Shown here: piece by piece, positions 25,996-36,323 of the stretch
Layout of the letters: each line of letters begins with the position of its first letter
Position numbering within the stretch: position 1 is the stretch's first letter
NCBI RefSeq assembly: GCF_900172255.1
Contig: NZ_FWFU01000002.1
Coordinates: 620,001 to 684,000 of the forward strand
Direction of reading: 5' to 3'
DNA from: Roseovarius halotolerans
Lineage (GTDB): Bacteria; Pseudomonadota; Alphaproteobacteria; Rhodobacterales; Rhodobacteraceae
Length of the DNA stretch: 64,000 bases
Program-made: the position numbers and the translations under genes
Notes under the pieces: generated by a model
What the model saw: only the letters and a program-made list of their open reading frames with translations
Told to the model about the DNA's origin: nothing
Databases searched by the model: none

Positions 25996-28924
25996 GCCCT
26001 GCGATCACCCTCGCGTCTTCGGCGTGCCCCTTGGTGTCGATTTCCCCCGCGCGCTGGTCGACGGGCTGACCGCGCGCCACGGGCATCTACCGCCGGAATC
26101 GCTGGCGCGGGTGCGCATCATCGTCAACACCCGCCGCATGGCGCGCCGCATCCGCACCCTGTTTGACCAGGGGCCAGCCCGCCTTCTGCCGCGCGTCGAT
26201 CTGCTGACCGACCTTGGCGAGCATTGGGACATGGCCCATATCCCCGACCCGGTGCCGCGCCTGCGTCGTCGGCTGGAATTGACACAGCTTGTATCGACCC
26301 TGCTTGATCGCCAGCCCGATATCGCGCCGCGCTCCTCGCTCTACGCTCTGGCCGACAGCCTTGCCGCGCTGATGGACGAAATGCATGGCGAAGGCGTCTC
26401 GCCCGGCGCGATCGACCAGCTCGATATCACTGACCAATCCGGCCACTGGGAGCGGATCACGGCGTTCCTGGGCATTGTCAGACACTATTTCGAGACAGGC
26501 ACTGACCGCCCCGATACCGAAACCCGGCAGCGGCTGGTGATCGAGCACCTCGTGCAGTCATGGCACGAAACACCGCCCGATCACCCCGTGATCGTCGCCG
26601 GGTCCACCGGCTCGCGCGGGGCGACCCGGCTGTTGATGGAGGCCGTCTCGCGGCTTCCGCAGGGGGCAGTGATCCTTCCGGGGTTCGATTTCGACATGCC
26701 CCCGGATGTCTGGGGCGCGATGAACAATGCCATGCTCCACGAGGATCACCCGCAATACCGCTTTGCCGATCTGATGCAAAAGCTCGATCTTTCCCCGGAT
26801 CAGATCGCACGCTGGAGCCATGACGCCCCGGCCAACAGCGCGCGCAACCGGCTCCTGTCGCTGGCCCTGCGCCCCGCGCCCGTCACCGACCAATGGCTGA
26901 CGGACGGTCCCGCCCTCAGCGATCTTGACCGCGCCACCGATGACATCACCCTGCTCGAGGCCCCCTCGACCCGCGCCGAGGCGCTGAGCATCGCGATGCG
27001 CCTGCGCCAGGCCGCCGAAGATGGCAGGGCGGCGGCCCTCATCACCCCCGACCGCACCCTTTCGCGGCAGGTCACGGCCGCGCTGGACCGTTGGGGCATA
27101 CTGCCCGATGACAGCGCCGGGATGCCGCTTCACCTCTCGCCACCGGGGCGCTTTCTGCGCCATGTGGCCGACCTCCTGCGTGAACCGCTTACCGCCGAAT
27201 TGCTGCTGACACTGCTCAAGCACCCGTTGGCCAATAGCGGCCCCGCCCGCGGCCCCCATCTGCGTCTGACGCGCGAACTCGAACTGCACCTGCGCCGGCA
27301 TGGCCCGCCCTATCCCGAGGGCGCTCAACTGATTGCATGGGCCAGCGCGCTCGATGACGATGACGCGCTCGCCTGGGCGCATTGGATCAGTGACTGTTTC
27401 TGCGCAAAAACGCTTTCCGGGGACATGCCGCTCACCGATTTCGTGGCACTGCACCTCGATCTGGCCACGCGCATCGCCCAAGGCCCCAGCGCCGATTCCG
27501 CGCATCAACTCTGGCAAGAGGACGCGGGCGAAGAGGCGTGGAAGGCTGTCTCCGCGCTTAGCGAAAATGCCGAACATGGCGGGCAGATCGGCGCGACCGA
27601 CTATTGCAGCCTCTTTCACAGCATCCTCACCACCCATGATGTGCGCCGCCCCGATACGCCTCACGCGCAGATCCTGATCTGGGGCACGCTCGAAGCTCGC
27701 GTCCAGGGCGCGGATCTCCTGATCCTCGCCGGGCTCAACGAGGGCAGCTGGCCCGAAGCGCCCAAACCGGACCCGTGGCTGAACCGCGCGCTGCGCCATC
27801 GCGCCGGGCTCCTGCTGCCCGAACGGCGCATCGGCCTTTCGGCGCATGATTTCCAGCAGGCCGCCAGCGCGCCCGAAGTCTGGCTGACACGCTCGATCCG
27901 TTCGGACGATGCCGAAACGGTGCCCTCGCGCTGGCTCAACCGGATCAAGAACCTTCTCGCCGGCCTGCCCGAACAGGGCGGCAAGGCCGCGCTCGATGCC
28001 ATGATCGCACGCGGACAACACTGGCTTGCACTGGCAGAAGCGCTCGAAGAACCCGGCCAGACCGCACCCGAAATGCGGCCCGCGCCCGCGCCGCCCGTCA
28101 CCGCGCGCCCCCGCTCTCTCTCCGTTACCGAGATCAAGCGCCTGATCCGCGACCCTTACGCGATCTACGCGCGCCATGTTCTGCGCCTGCGCCCGCTTGA
28201 TCCGCTGATGAAGCTGCCCGATGCACTGTTGCGCGGCACCGTCCTGCACGAGATCCTCGAAGCTTTCATTAAGGACACGCTTGGCGATCCCTCGCTGTGC
28301 ACCCGCGCCGCCCTCATGGCAAAAACAGAGACTGTTCTTGCCCAGAATGTCCCTTGGGCCGAGGCCCGCGTGATCTGGTATGCGCGCATGGAACGCGTCG
28401 CCGACTGGTTCATCGAGACCGAGCTTGCCCGCCGTCAGATCGCCACGCCTGCCGAACTCGAGGCGCGCGGCAAGGCCTGGCTCTCCGATCCGGACTTCAC
28501 CCTCAGGACCACAGCCGACCGGGTCGATATCGACGCATCCGGCGCGCTGCATATCTACGATTACAAGACCGGCGCGCCGCCCACCAAGGACCAGCAGCTT
28601 CATTTCGACCGCCAGCTTCTTCTGGAAGCCGCCATTGCCGAACGTGCCGGTTTCGAGGGGATTGCGCCCGCGCCCGTCGCCCGCGCCACCTTCATCGGGC
28701 TTGGCAGCGGCGGCAAGCTGGTGGATGCGCCGTTGTCCGAGGCTCCGCCCGACGCGGTCTGGCAGGAATTCCAGGCCCTGATCCGCGCCTATATGGAACC
28801 CGACCGCGGCTATCCCTCGCGCCGCGCGATGCACATGAAAAGCGACCGGGGCGACTATGACCAGCTCGCCCGCTTCGGCGAATGGGACATCACCGACCCA
28901 CCCGAGACGCAAGGAGTCGGCTGA
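25988..28924 (+). CDS. addB: Double-strand break repair protein AddB
   Basis: 978 residues from ATG 25988. This is the alphaproteobacterial AddB form: an N-terminal region related to helicases without an obvious Walker A, a central section with ILIWGTLEARVQGADLLILAGLNEG, and a C-terminal PD-(D/E)XK nuclease with LHIYDYKTG (~Lys865). With AddA it forms the end-processing helicase-nuclease that prepares DNA ends for RecA. The stop overlaps the start of addA (TGATG), which fits equal production of the two subunits. Confidence 0.92.
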   Translation: MFEPCDHPRVFGVPLGVDFPRALVDGLTARHGHLPPESLARVRIIVNTRRMARRIRTLFDQGPARLLPRVDLLTDLGEHWDMAHIPDPVPRLRRRLELTQLVSTLLDRQPDIAPRSSLYALADSLAALMDEMHGEGVSPGAIDQLDITDQSGHWERITAFLGIVRHYFETGTDRPDTETRQRLVIEHLVQSWHETPPDHPVIVAGSTGSRGATRLLMEAVSRLPQGAVILPGFDFDMPPDVWGAMNNAMLHEDHPQYRFADLMQKLDLSPDQIARWSHDAPANSARNRLLSLALRPAPVTDQWLTDGPALSDLDRATDDITLLEAPSTRAEALSIAMRLRQAAEDGRAAALITPDRTLSRQVTAALDRWGILPDDSAGMPLHLSPPGRFLRHVADLLREPLTAELLLTLLKHPLANSGPARGPHLRLTRELELHLRRHGPPYPEGAQLIAWASALDDDDALAWAHWISDCFCAKTLSGDMPLTDFVALHLDLATRIAQGPSADSAHQLWQEDAGEEAWKAVSALSENAEHGGQIGATDYCSLFHSILTTHDVRRPDTPHAQILIWGTLEARVQGADLLILAGLNEGSWPEAPKPDPWLNRALRHRAGLLLPERRIGLSAHDFQQAASAPEVWLTRSIRSDDAETVPSRWLNRIKNLLAGLPEQGGKAALDAMIARGQHWLALAEALEEPGQTAPEMRPAPAPPVTARPRSLSVTEIKRLIRDPYAIYARHVLRLRPLDPLMKLPDALLRGTVLHEILEAFIKDTLGDPSLCTRAALMAKTETVLAQNVPWAEARVIWYARMERVADWFIETELARRQIATPAELEARGKAWLSDPDFTLRTTADRVDIDASGALHIYDYKTGAPPTKDQQLHFDRQLLLEAAIAERAGFEGIAPAPVARATFIGLGSGGKLVDAPLSEAPPDAVWQEFQALIRAYMEPDRGYPSRRAMHMKSDRGDYDQLARFGEWDITDPPETQGVG

Positions 28925-31900
28925 TGGCGCGCAACGAGGCCACCCAGCGCCAGATCGACGCGGCGCATCCCGGCCGCTCCACATGGCTCTCGGCCAATGC
29001 CGGGTCTGGCAAGACCCGCGTGCTGACCGACCGCGTCGCGCGGCTCCTGCTCGACAAGGTCGATCCACAGCACATCCTCTGCCTGACCTACACCAAGGCC
29101 GCCGCCAGCGAGATGCAGAACCGCCTGTTCCGCCGCCTCGGCGAATGGGCGATGCTGCCCGACGCGGCCCTGACCCGGCAGCTTGACGAACTGGGCTATG
29201 CGGGCACCATCGACGGTGCCGCCCTGCGCGATGCTCGCCGCCTCTTCGCCTGCGCCATCGAAACGCCGGGCGGGCTCAAGATCCAGACGATCCACTCCTT
29301 CTGCGCCGGGCTGTTGCGCCGCTTCCCGCTCGAGGCTGGCGTCAGCCCCCAGTTCACCGAAATGGAGGACCGCACCGCCAGCTTGCTGCGCGCCGAGATC
29401 GTCGACCAGATCGCCACCGGCCCCGATGCGCCCGCCCTGCGCGCCATCGCCCGCCATCATGGCGGCGAGACCCTGGACGATCTGACATCCGAGATCGTCC
29501 GCCAGCGCAGCCTGTTCGACAGCCCCCCGAACGATGCGCAGATCGCTGCCATCTTCAACCAGCCCGCCACCCTTTCGGCGGAAACGATCGCCTCCGGCGT
29601 CTTTCTCGGCGGTGAACGCGCGCTGCTTGACCGGCTCATTCCCGCCCTTCTGGCCAGCGGCACGAACGATTCCAAGGCAGGCGCGAAGCTGCAGGCACTC
29701 GGCGCGCTCGACCTCTCGGCGCTGCCCGTGCTTGAAAACGTCTTTCTGACCGGTCCGGGCGCAAAACAGCCGTTTTCCGCCAAAACAGGGTCTTTCCCCA
29801 CCAAAGCCTGCCGCGAACAGCTTGCCCCGTTCCTCGATGAACTCGACAACTTCATGGCCCGCGTCGAATCCGCCCGCGACGCCCGCCTTGCGCTTGCCGC
29901 GATGGACAAGGCCCGCGCGCTCAACGGTTTCGCCGCGATCTTCCTGCCCGCCTATGAGCGGGCCAAGGCGCTGCGCGGCCTGCTCGATTTCGACGACCTC
30001 ATCCTGCGCGCCCGCCAGCTTCTGACCGATCCCGCCGTCGCCGCCTGGGTTCTCTTCCGCCTCGATGGCGGGATCGACCACATCCTCGTGGACGAGGCCC
30101 AGGATACCAGCCCGGCCCAATGGCAGGTGATCGAACGCCTCGCGCAGGAATTCACCAGCGGCGAGGGCGCGCGCCCCGATGTCACCCGCACGATCTTTGT
30201 CGTCGGCGACAAGAAGCAGTCGATCTATTCCTTCCAGGGCGCCGATCCCCGCGAATTCGACCGCATGAAAGCCGATTTCGCCGCCCGCCTTCAGGCCACC
30301 GGGCAGCCGCTTCAGGACATGGAGATGGAATACTCCTTCCGCTCCTCGCGTGCCATTCTGGACCTGGTGGATCACTGCTTTGCGGGCAGCCGCGAAAGCG
30401 GTTTTACGCCGGAACAGGGTCACAAGGCGTTCAAATCAGACCTGCCCGGCCGGGTCGACCTCTGGCCGCTGATCGAAAAGCCCGACCGTGATGACGATCC
30501 CGATTGGCACGACCCCGTCGATGTGAAGGCCCCCAACGATCCCGCCACGCTGCTGGCACGGCAGGTGGCGCGCGCGATCCGGCGCATGGTGGACGAGAAA
30601 CAGCCCATCCCCGGCGAAGACGGCACGATGCGCCCGCTGCGCCCCGGAGACGTGATGATCCTGGTGCAGCGCCGCGCCGACCTGTTCCACGAGATCATCC
30701 GCGAGTGCAAGGCGCAGGGCCTGCCCATCGCCGGGGCCGACCGGCTCAAGGTCGGCGCGGAACTGGCGGTCAAGGACCTGGCCGCGCTGCTGTCCTTCCT
30801 CTCGACCCCCGAAGACAGCCTGTCGCTGGCCACCGCGCTGCGCTCGCCGCTGTTCGGCTGGTCCGAGGCCGATCTTTACCGCCTCGCCCACGGCCGCAGC
30901 CAGAAATACCTCTGGGCCGAGCTGCGCGGACAGGTCGATACCCATCCCGAAACGCTCGCCATTCTGAACGACCTGCGCAGCAAGGCCGAGTTCCTGCGCC
31001 CCTATGACCTGATCGAGCGCATCCTCACCCGCCATGACGGGCGCCGCAAACTGCTCGCGCGCCTTGGCCCCGAGGCCGAAGATGGCATCGACGCGCTGCT
31101 GACACAGGCGATGGCCTATGAACAACGCGCGGTGGACAGCCTCACAGGCTTCCTCGTCTGGATGGAAACCGACGATCTGGAGATCAAGCGCCAGATGGAC
31201 AGCGCCGGGGATCGCGTGCGCGTCATGACGGTGCATGGCGCCAAGGGGCTTGAATCGCCTCTGGTGATCCTGCCCGACACCGGCAAGCGCGATATCCGCA
31301 TCCGCAACCAGATCGCCGTCGCCGATGGCACCGCCCTCTGGCGCACCCCCGCCGGGGACTCGCCCCGCGTCATCAGCGACGCGAACGACACCGCCCGCGA
31401 GGCCGAGCGCGCCGAGCGCGAGCGCCTGCTTTACGTCGCCATGACCCGTGCCGAGAAATGGCTGATCGTCGCCGCAGCGGGTGATCTGGGGTCATCAGGC
31501 GATGCCTGGTATGACAAGGTGCGCACCGGGCTTCAGGCCGCAGGCGCGCAGCCATACGATTTCGACGGCGGGGCGGGGCTTCGGCTGGAACACGGTGACT
31601 GGGGTGAAACAGGCTCTGATATTGCGCCACCTTCGCAGAATCCGGGCGTCCTCCTGCCCGCCCATTTCCGCCAGCCCGCGCCACGGCTCACGCCCGAGGC
31701 CGAAACGCTCAGCCCCTCCCAGCTTGGCGGGGCCAAGGCGCTGCCCGGCGATGCGGGCCTTGACGAAGACGCCGCCACGCGCCGGGGCCGCCAGATCCAC
31801 CGCTTGCTTGAATATCTCCCCGAAGCCCCGCAAGCCGACTGGCCCGACATGGCCGCGCGGCTCCTCGCCTCCGGTCCCGACGCCGCCGATGGCGACACCC

Positions 31901-32289
31901 TGGCCGATCTGCTGGCCGAGGCAGAGACCGTTCTGAACACGCCCGAACTGCAACCGCTCTTTTCGCCGCTGGCCCTGGCCGAGGTGCCCGTGACCGCCAC
32001 TCTGGCGGCGCTGAAAGGCCGGCGCATTCATGGCACGATCGACCGGCTGATCGTCTCGCCCGATCATGTGCTTGCAGTCGATTTCAAGACCAACGCCACC
32101 GTCCCGGCGACGCCAGAGGCCACGCCGGACGCGCTGTTGCGGCAGATGGGCGCCTATGCCCATGCCCTTGGCGAAATCTACCCGGATCGCCGGATTGAAA
32201 CCGCTTTGCTCTGGACCCGCACCGCCACGCTGATGCGCCTTCCGCACGATCTCGTGACGCGCACCCTCTGCGACACCCTCATCGCTTGA
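28924..32289 (+). CDS. addA: ATP-dependent helicase/nuclease AddA
   Basis: 1,121 residues from ATG 28924. A UvrD-type helicase: Walker A ANAGSGKT (24-31), motif Ia LTYTKAAASEM, Walker B VDEAQDTSPAQW, VVGDKKQSIYSFQGA, and motif VI LYVAMTRAEKWL. The C-terminal nuclease domain carries AVDFKTNA with the catalytic Asp and Lys. It is co-translated with addB. Length and motif order are as expected, so both activities should be intact. Confidence 0.95.
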   Translation: MARNEATQRQIDAAHPGRSTWLSANAGSGKTRVLTDRVARLLLDKVDPQHILCLTYTKAAASEMQNRLFRRLGEWAMLPDAALTRQLDELGYAGTIDGAALRDARRLFACAIETPGGLKIQTIHSFCAGLLRRFPLEAGVSPQFTEMEDRTASLLRAEIVDQIATGPDAPALRAIARHHGGETLDDLTSEIVRQRSLFDSPPNDAQIAAIFNQPATLSAETIASGVFLGGERALLDRLIPALLASGTNDSKAGAKLQALGALDLSALPVLENVFLTGPGAKQPFSAKTGSFPTKACREQLAPFLDELDNFMARVESARDARLALAAMDKARALNGFAAIFLPAYERAKALRGLLDFDDLILRARQLLTDPAVAAWVLFRLDGGIDHILVDEAQDTSPAQWQVIERLAQEFTSGEGARPDVTRTIFVVGDKKQSIYSFQGADPREFDRMKADFAARLQATGQPLQDMEMEYSFRSSRAILDLVDHCFAGSRESGFTPEQGHKAFKSDLPGRVDLWPLIEKPDRDDDPDWHDPVDVKAPNDPATLLARQVARAIRRMVDEKQPIPGEDGTMRPLRPGDVMILVQRRADLFHEIIRECKAQGLPIAGADRLKVGAELAVKDLAALLSFLSTPEDSLSLATALRSPLFGWSEADLYRLAHGRSQKYLWAELRGQVDTHPETLAILNDLRSKAEFLRPYDLIERILTRHDGRRKLLARLGPEAEDGIDALLTQAMAYEQRAVDSLTGFLVWMETDDLEIKRQMDSAGDRVRVMTVHGAKGLESPLVILPDTGKRDIRIRNQIAVADGTALWRTPAGDSPRVISDANDTAREAERAERERLLYVAMTRAEKWLIVAAAGDLGSSGDAWYDKVRTGLQAAGAQPYDFDGGAGLRLEHGDWGETGSDIAPPSQNPGVLLPAHFRQPAPRLTPEAETLSPSQLGGAKALPGDAGLDEDAATRRGRQIHRLLEYLPEAPQADWPDMAARLLASGPDAADGDTLADLLAEAETVLNTPELQPLFSPLALAEVPVTATLAALKGRRIHGTIDRLIVSPDHVLAVDFKTNATVPATPEATPDALLRQMGAYAHALGEIYPDRRIETALLWTRTATLMRLPHDLVTRTLCDTLIA

Positions 32290-32347
32290 CGCGTCTCGCG
32301 CGCCTACCTAGGTTCATGCCAAGCACACCCCTTCAGGAGAATAGATC

Positions 32348-32668
32348 ATGGGCACCGTTGCCGTAACCGACGAAACATTCGACGCCGAAGTAAAGAATTC
32401 CGATATCCCCGTCGTGGTGGATTTCTGGGCCGAATGGTGCGGCCCCTGCAAACAGATCGGACCGGCCCTCGAAGAGCTGGCCTCCGAAATGAACGGCAAG
32501 ATCAAGATCGCCAAGGTCGATGTCGACAGCAACCCGAACGCTGCCGCCGCCATGGGCGTGCGCGGCATTCCGGCGCTGTTCATCTTCAAGGATGGCGAAG
32601 TCGTCTCCAACCGCGCAGGCGCCGCCCCCAAGGCCGCGCTGCAAAGCTGGATCGAAGACAGCATCTGA
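32348..32668 (+). CDS. trxA: Thioredoxin
   Basis: 106 residues, standard thioredoxin 1. The active site WCGPC gives Cys31 and Cys34, with DFWAEW before it and the cis-proline segment RGIPALFIF near residue 75. CAGGAGA precedes the ATG. It is a general cytoplasmic disulfide reductase. It follows addA by 58 bases and ends at its own terminator. Confidence 0.96.
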   Translation: MGTVAVTDETFDAEVKNSDIPVVVDFWAEWCGPCKQIGPALEELASEMNGKIKIAKVDVDSNPNAAAAMGVRGIPALFIFKDGEVVSNRAGAAPKAALQSWIEDSI

Positions 32669-32690
32669 TCGCTTCGGGCGTGTTGATCCC

Positions 32691-32722
32691 AAAGGGCCGC
32701 CATCGCGCGGCCCTTTTCTTTT
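32691..32722 (+). terminator. Rho-independent terminator of trxA
   Basis: A 10-bp stem (AAAGGGCCGC / GCGGCCCTTT) with a 6-base loop CATCGC is followed by TCTTTT. It begins 22 bases after the trxA stop codon, on the same strand. Confidence 0.9.
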
Positions 32723-32747
32723 GCCCGAAACTGCGGAACATGGGCGC

Positions 32748-33896
32748 ATGACGCTGACCAATTCCGATATCGCCGAACTCACGGCCTTTCGCCGCGATCT
32801 GCACCGCCACCCCGAACTCTCGGGCGAGGAATCCGAAACCGCGCGCCGGGTTCTTGCCGCGCTTGTGCCGCTCGCACCGGACAGGGTTCTTTCCGGCCTT
32901 GGCGGCCACGGGGTCGCCACCGTGTTCGAGGGCACCGCACCGGGGCCGACCGTTCTCTTTCGCGCCGAGCTCGATGCGCTCCCGATCGAGGAGCGTTCCG
33001 ATGCGCCGCACCGCTCGCAGGTGCCGGGCAAGGGTCACCTGTGCGGCCATGACGGGCACAGCGCGATCCTGATGGGGCTGGCGCGGCTCTTGTCTCGTCG
33101 CCGCCCGGCGCGCGGGCGCGTGGTGCTGATGTTCCAACCGGCCGAGGAAACCGGGGCCGGGGCCGCCGCCGTGATCGCCGATTCCGGATTCGATACTGTT
33201 TCACCCGATTTCGCGTTTTCGCTGCATAACATGCCGGGCCTGCCGCTGGGCCATGTCGGGCTGATCCCCGGCCCGGTCAATTGCGCCTCGCGCGGGCTGT
33301 CGATGCGCTTCACCGGCAAATCCGCCCATGCTTCCGAACCCGAAAACGGCACCTCACCGATGGGCGCGCTGTCTGACCTCATGCCCGCGCTAACCGCCCT
33401 CAGTCAGGGCAGCACGCAGGATGCCGATTTCACCCTCGTCACCGTGACCCATGCCGCGATGGGCGCGCCAGCATTCGGCATCGCGCCAGGCGAGGCGACG
33501 CTATACGCCACGCTGCGCACCCTCACCGATGACCGCATGTCGGCGCTCTGCGAGACCGCTCTCGCCCTCATGCAGGACGCCGCCACGCGCCACGGGCTGG
33601 GCGTGGAGCACGATTTCCACGATGTCTTCTTCCATTGCGAAAACCACCCCGAGGCCACCTCGCTGCTTTTTGCCGCGCTCGATGCCCTGGGCATCCCGCA
33701 TGACGCATCCGGCCTGCCGATGCGCGCCTCCGAGGATTTCGGCCGCTTCGGCCACGGCGCCCGATCGTCGATGCTGTTCCTCGGCGCCGGCCGCGCCCAT
33801 GCGGCTCTGCATAACCCCGATTACGACTTTCCCGATGATCTGATCCCCATCGGCACGCGCATCTTTTCCCAGGTCGCCCGCGATCTTCTGGGCTGA
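32748..33896 (+). CDS. M20-family amidohydrolase
   Basis: 382 residues from ATG 32748. Metal-dependent amidohydrolase of the hippurate/N-acyl-amino-acid hydrolase group. Visible are FRAELDALPIEE, the GHLCGHDGHSAIL metal site (~101-113), the MFQPAEETGAGA segment with catalytic and metal-binding glutamates, and a C-terminal SEDFGRF metal ligand. The dimerisation domain starts after SRGLSMRFTGKSAHAS. The substrate cannot be told; amino-acid conjugates are usual. It stands between trxA and hslV with no overlap. Confidence 0.88.
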   Translation: MTLTNSDIAELTAFRRDLHRHPELSGEESETARRVLAALVPLAPDRVLSGLGGHGVATVFEGTAPGPTVLFRAELDALPIEERSDAPHRSQVPGKGHLCGHDGHSAILMGLARLLSRRRPARGRVVLMFQPAEETGAGAAAVIADSGFDTVSPDFAFSLHNMPGLPLGHVGLIPGPVNCASRGLSMRFTGKSAHASEPENGTSPMGALSDLMPALTALSQGSTQDADFTLVTVTHAAMGAPAFGIAPGEATLYATLRTLTDDRMSALCETALALMQDAATRHGLGVEHDFHDVFFHCENHPEATSLLFAALDALGIPHDASGLPMRASEDFGRFGHGARSSMLFLGAGRAHAALHNPDYDFPDDLIPIGTRIFSQVARDLLG

Positions 33897-33956
33897 CGCG
33901 CCCCTTGCACCCCGATCCCCGCCCTTCCATATAGGCGGGAACCGAATGGAGGCCCC

Positions 33957-34511
33957 ATGAGCAACGAATTCCCCGGCTGGCACGGCACCACCATCGTCGG
34001 CGTCAGGAAAGGCGGCAAGGTTGTGATCGCCGGAGACGGCCAGGTCAGCCTTGGCAACACAGTCATCAAGGGCAGCGCCCGCAAGGTGCGCCGCCTTTCG
34101 CCCGGCGGCTATGACGTGGTCGCCGGTTTCGCAGGCTCCACCGCCGATGCCTTCTCGCTTCTCGAGCGGCTCGAATCCAAGCTCGAAGCGACCCCCGGCC
34201 AGCTTCAGCGCGCCTGCGTCGAACTCGCCAAGGACTGGCGCACCGACAAGTATCTCCAGAAACTCGAGGCCATGCTGATCGTCACCGATGGCGACCAGCT
34301 TTACGTCATCACCGGCGCGGGCGACGTTCTGGAACCCGAACATGACTGCACCGCCATCGGCTCGGGGGGCAACTACGCCCTCGCCGCCGCGCGCGCCATG
34401 ATGGACAGCGACCGAACCGCCGAACAGATCGCCCGCGAGTCCATGGCCATCGCCGCCGATATCTGCGTCTTCACCAACGGCAACCTGACCGTAGAAAGCA
34501 TCTCCAAATGA
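33957..34511 (+). CDS. hslV: ATP-dependent protease subunit HslV
   Basis: 184 residues. A short propeptide ends at HG, and the mature protein would begin TTIVGV, with Thr11 as nucleophile. [22 protein letters not shown] is the family signature region. ATGGAGGCC precedes the ATG. HslV forms the double-ring peptidase that is driven by HslU, whose gene overlaps by 4 bases. Confidence 0.96.
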   Translation: MSNEFPGWHGTTIVGVRKGGKVVIAGDGQVSLGNTVIKGSARKVRRLSPGGYDVVAGFAGSTADAFSLLERLESKLEATPGQLQRACVELAKDWRTDKYLQKLEAMLIVTDGDQLYVITGAGDVLEPEHDCTAIGSGGNYALAAARAMMDSDRTAEQIARESMAIAADICVFTNGNLTVESISK

Positions 34512-35815
34512 CCGACCTGACCCCGCGCGAGATCGTCTCCGAACTCGACCGTTTCATCATCGGCCAGAAAGAGGCCAAGCGCGCCACCGCCGTCGCCCTG
34601 CGCAACCGCTGGCGGCGCAAGCAGCTTTCGGACGACCTGCGCGATGAGGTCTACCCCAAGAACATCCTGATGATCGGCCCCACCGGCGTCGGCAAGACCG
34701 AGATCTCCCGCCGCCTCGCCAAACTCGCCCGCGCGCCTTTCATCAAGGTCGAGGCCACCAAGTTCACCGAAGTGGGCTATGTCGGCCGCGATGTCGAACA
34801 GATCATCCGCGACCTCGTGGATTCCGCCATCGCCCAGACCCGCGACTTCATGCGCGAGGACGTGAAATCGACCGCCCACGCCAATGCCGAGGAACGCGTC
34901 ATCGCCGCCATCGCCGGCGAGGATGCCCGCGAGGCCACCCGCGAGATGTTCCGCAAGAAACTGCGCGACGGGCTGCTCGATGACACCGTGATCGAACTCG
35001 ATATCGCCGACAGCTCGAATCCGATGGGCATGATGGACATTCCCGGCCAGCCCGGCGGCCAGATGGGGATGATGAATCTCGGCGATCTCTTCGGCAAGGC
35101 CTTCGGCGGGCGCACCGTGCGCAAGAAGATGACCGTCGCCGAAAGCTATCAGGCGCTGATCGGCGAAGAGGCCGACAAGCTCCTCGATGACGAGGCCGTC
35201 GCCAAGGCCGCGCTCGAATCCGTCGAACAGAACGGCATCGTCTTCCTCGATGAGATCGACAAGGTCTGCGCCAAGTCCGAAACCCGTGGCGGCGATGTCT
35301 CGCGCGAGGGGGTGCAGCGTGACCTCCTGCCGCTGATCGAGGGCACCACCGTGTCCACCAAGCACGGCCCGGTCAAGACCGACCATATCCTGTTCATCGC
35401 CTCGGGCGCCTTCCATATCGCCAAGCCCTCGGACCTTCTGCCCGAATTGCAGGGCCGCCTGCCCATCCGCGTCGAACTGCGCGCGCTCACCGAAGAGGAT
35501 TTCGTGCGTATCCTGACCGAGACGGACAACGCCCTGACCCGTCAGTATACCGCCCTCATGGGCACCGAGAACGTGACCGTCACCTTTACCGAGGACGGCA
35601 TCGCCGCGCTCGCCCGCATCGCCGCCGAGGTGAACCAGTCGGTCGAGAATATCGGCGCCCGCCGCCTCTATACCGTGATGGAACGGGTGTTCGAGGAGCT
35701 GAGCTTCACCGCCCCCGACCGCACCGGCGACAGCGTGACGGTCGATGCCGGTTTCGTCGATGACAACCTGGGCGAGCTGATGAGATCCGCCGACCTCTCG
35801 CGCTACGTGCTTTAG
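34508..35815 (+). CDS. hslU: HslU unfoldase ATPase
   Basis: 435 residues, normal length. AAA+ motor with Walker A GPTGVGKT (57-64), the pore-loop GYVGRDVE motif around residue 93, the inserted I-domain from ~105 to 240, Walker [10 protein letters not shown] and sensor 2 [10 protein letters not shown]. It unfolds substrates and feeds them to HslV in the cytoplasm. It starts within the hslV stop codon (ATGA). Confidence 0.97.
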   Translation: MTDLTPREIVSELDRFIIGQKEAKRATAVALRNRWRRKQLSDDLRDEVYPKNILMIGPTGVGKTEISRRLAKLARAPFIKVEATKFTEVGYVGRDVEQIIRDLVDSAIAQTRDFMREDVKSTAHANAEERVIAAIAGEDAREATREMFRKKLRDGLLDDTVIELDIADSSNPMGMMDIPGQPGGQMGMMNLGDLFGKAFGGRTVRKKMTVAESYQALIGEEADKLLDDEAVAKAALESVEQNGIVFLDEIDKVCAKSETRGGDVSREGVQRDLLPLIEGTTVSTKHGPVKTDHILFIASGAFHIAKPSDLLPELQGRLPIRVELRALTEEDFVRILTETDNALTRQYTALMGTENVTVTFTEDGIAALARIAAEVNQSVENIGARRLYTVMERVFEELSFTAPDRTGDSVTVDAGFVDDNLGELMRSADLSRYVL

Positions 35816-35822
35816 GGGGTCC

Positions 35823-35845
35823 GGGGCGCTCTGAACGGGCGCCCC
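35823..35845 (+). terminator. Possible terminator after hslU
   Basis: A 7-bp stem (GGGGCGC / GCGCCCC) with a 9-base loop lies 8 bases after the hslU stop codon. No T tract follows, so it may only stabilise the 3' end or assist Rho. Confidence 0.4.
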
Positions 35846-35850
35846 TCAAA

Positions 35851-36170
35851 GCCGCGCATCTCCGGGCCGCGGTGCGGCGATCCAACACCAGCGGATCACA
35901 CTTTATCCCGGCCAAATCCGAAAGACCCCGAAACGGCGCACCCAGCACCAACCGCACCCAAGCCGCGCATCACCGGGCCGCGGCGCGGCGACCCAACGCC
36001 AGCGCATTGCACTTTATCCCGGCCAAACCCGAGAGACCCCGGAACGGAGCGCCCAGCACCAACCGCACCCAAGCCGCGCATCTCCGGGCCGCGGCGCGGC
36101 GATCCGACACCAGCGGATCACACTTTATCCCGGCCAAATCCGAAGAACCCCGGAATGGAGCGCCCACCTC
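35851..36170. repeat. 111-bp tandem repeat, about 2.9 copies
   Basis: Units begin at 35851, 35962 and 36073, each with GCCGCGCATC; the third is cut short near 36170. The spacing is exactly 111 both times. A central block CACTTTATCCCGGCCAAA is nearly invariant, and the differences are mostly single bases. The length is a multiple of three, so frames stay open through the array on both strands, but no start with a ribosome binding site or known product is seen. The array lies between hslU and a low-GC island. GC-rich sequence with dyads continues to ~36260. Confidence 0.88.
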
Positions 36171-36323
36171 ACCCAATCGCCGTGCCGGGGGGCGGCCCGG
36201 CGATGCGCGGCGGCCTGACGGCCGCTGTTTCGCGCCGGGGGAGAAGGGGGCGACCTGCACCCCTCTAAGTCCGCGTTTCTAAGTAAGCGCTGTTCAGGGT
36301 TTGCGAGCGGTTAGCTGGAAGGT

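Noticed and set aside
35872..36282. 136-residue plus-strand frame through the 111-bp repeats
   Set aside because: Starts at a GTG without a ribosome binding site; the frame is open only because the repeat length is a multiple of three, and the opposite strand is equally open.
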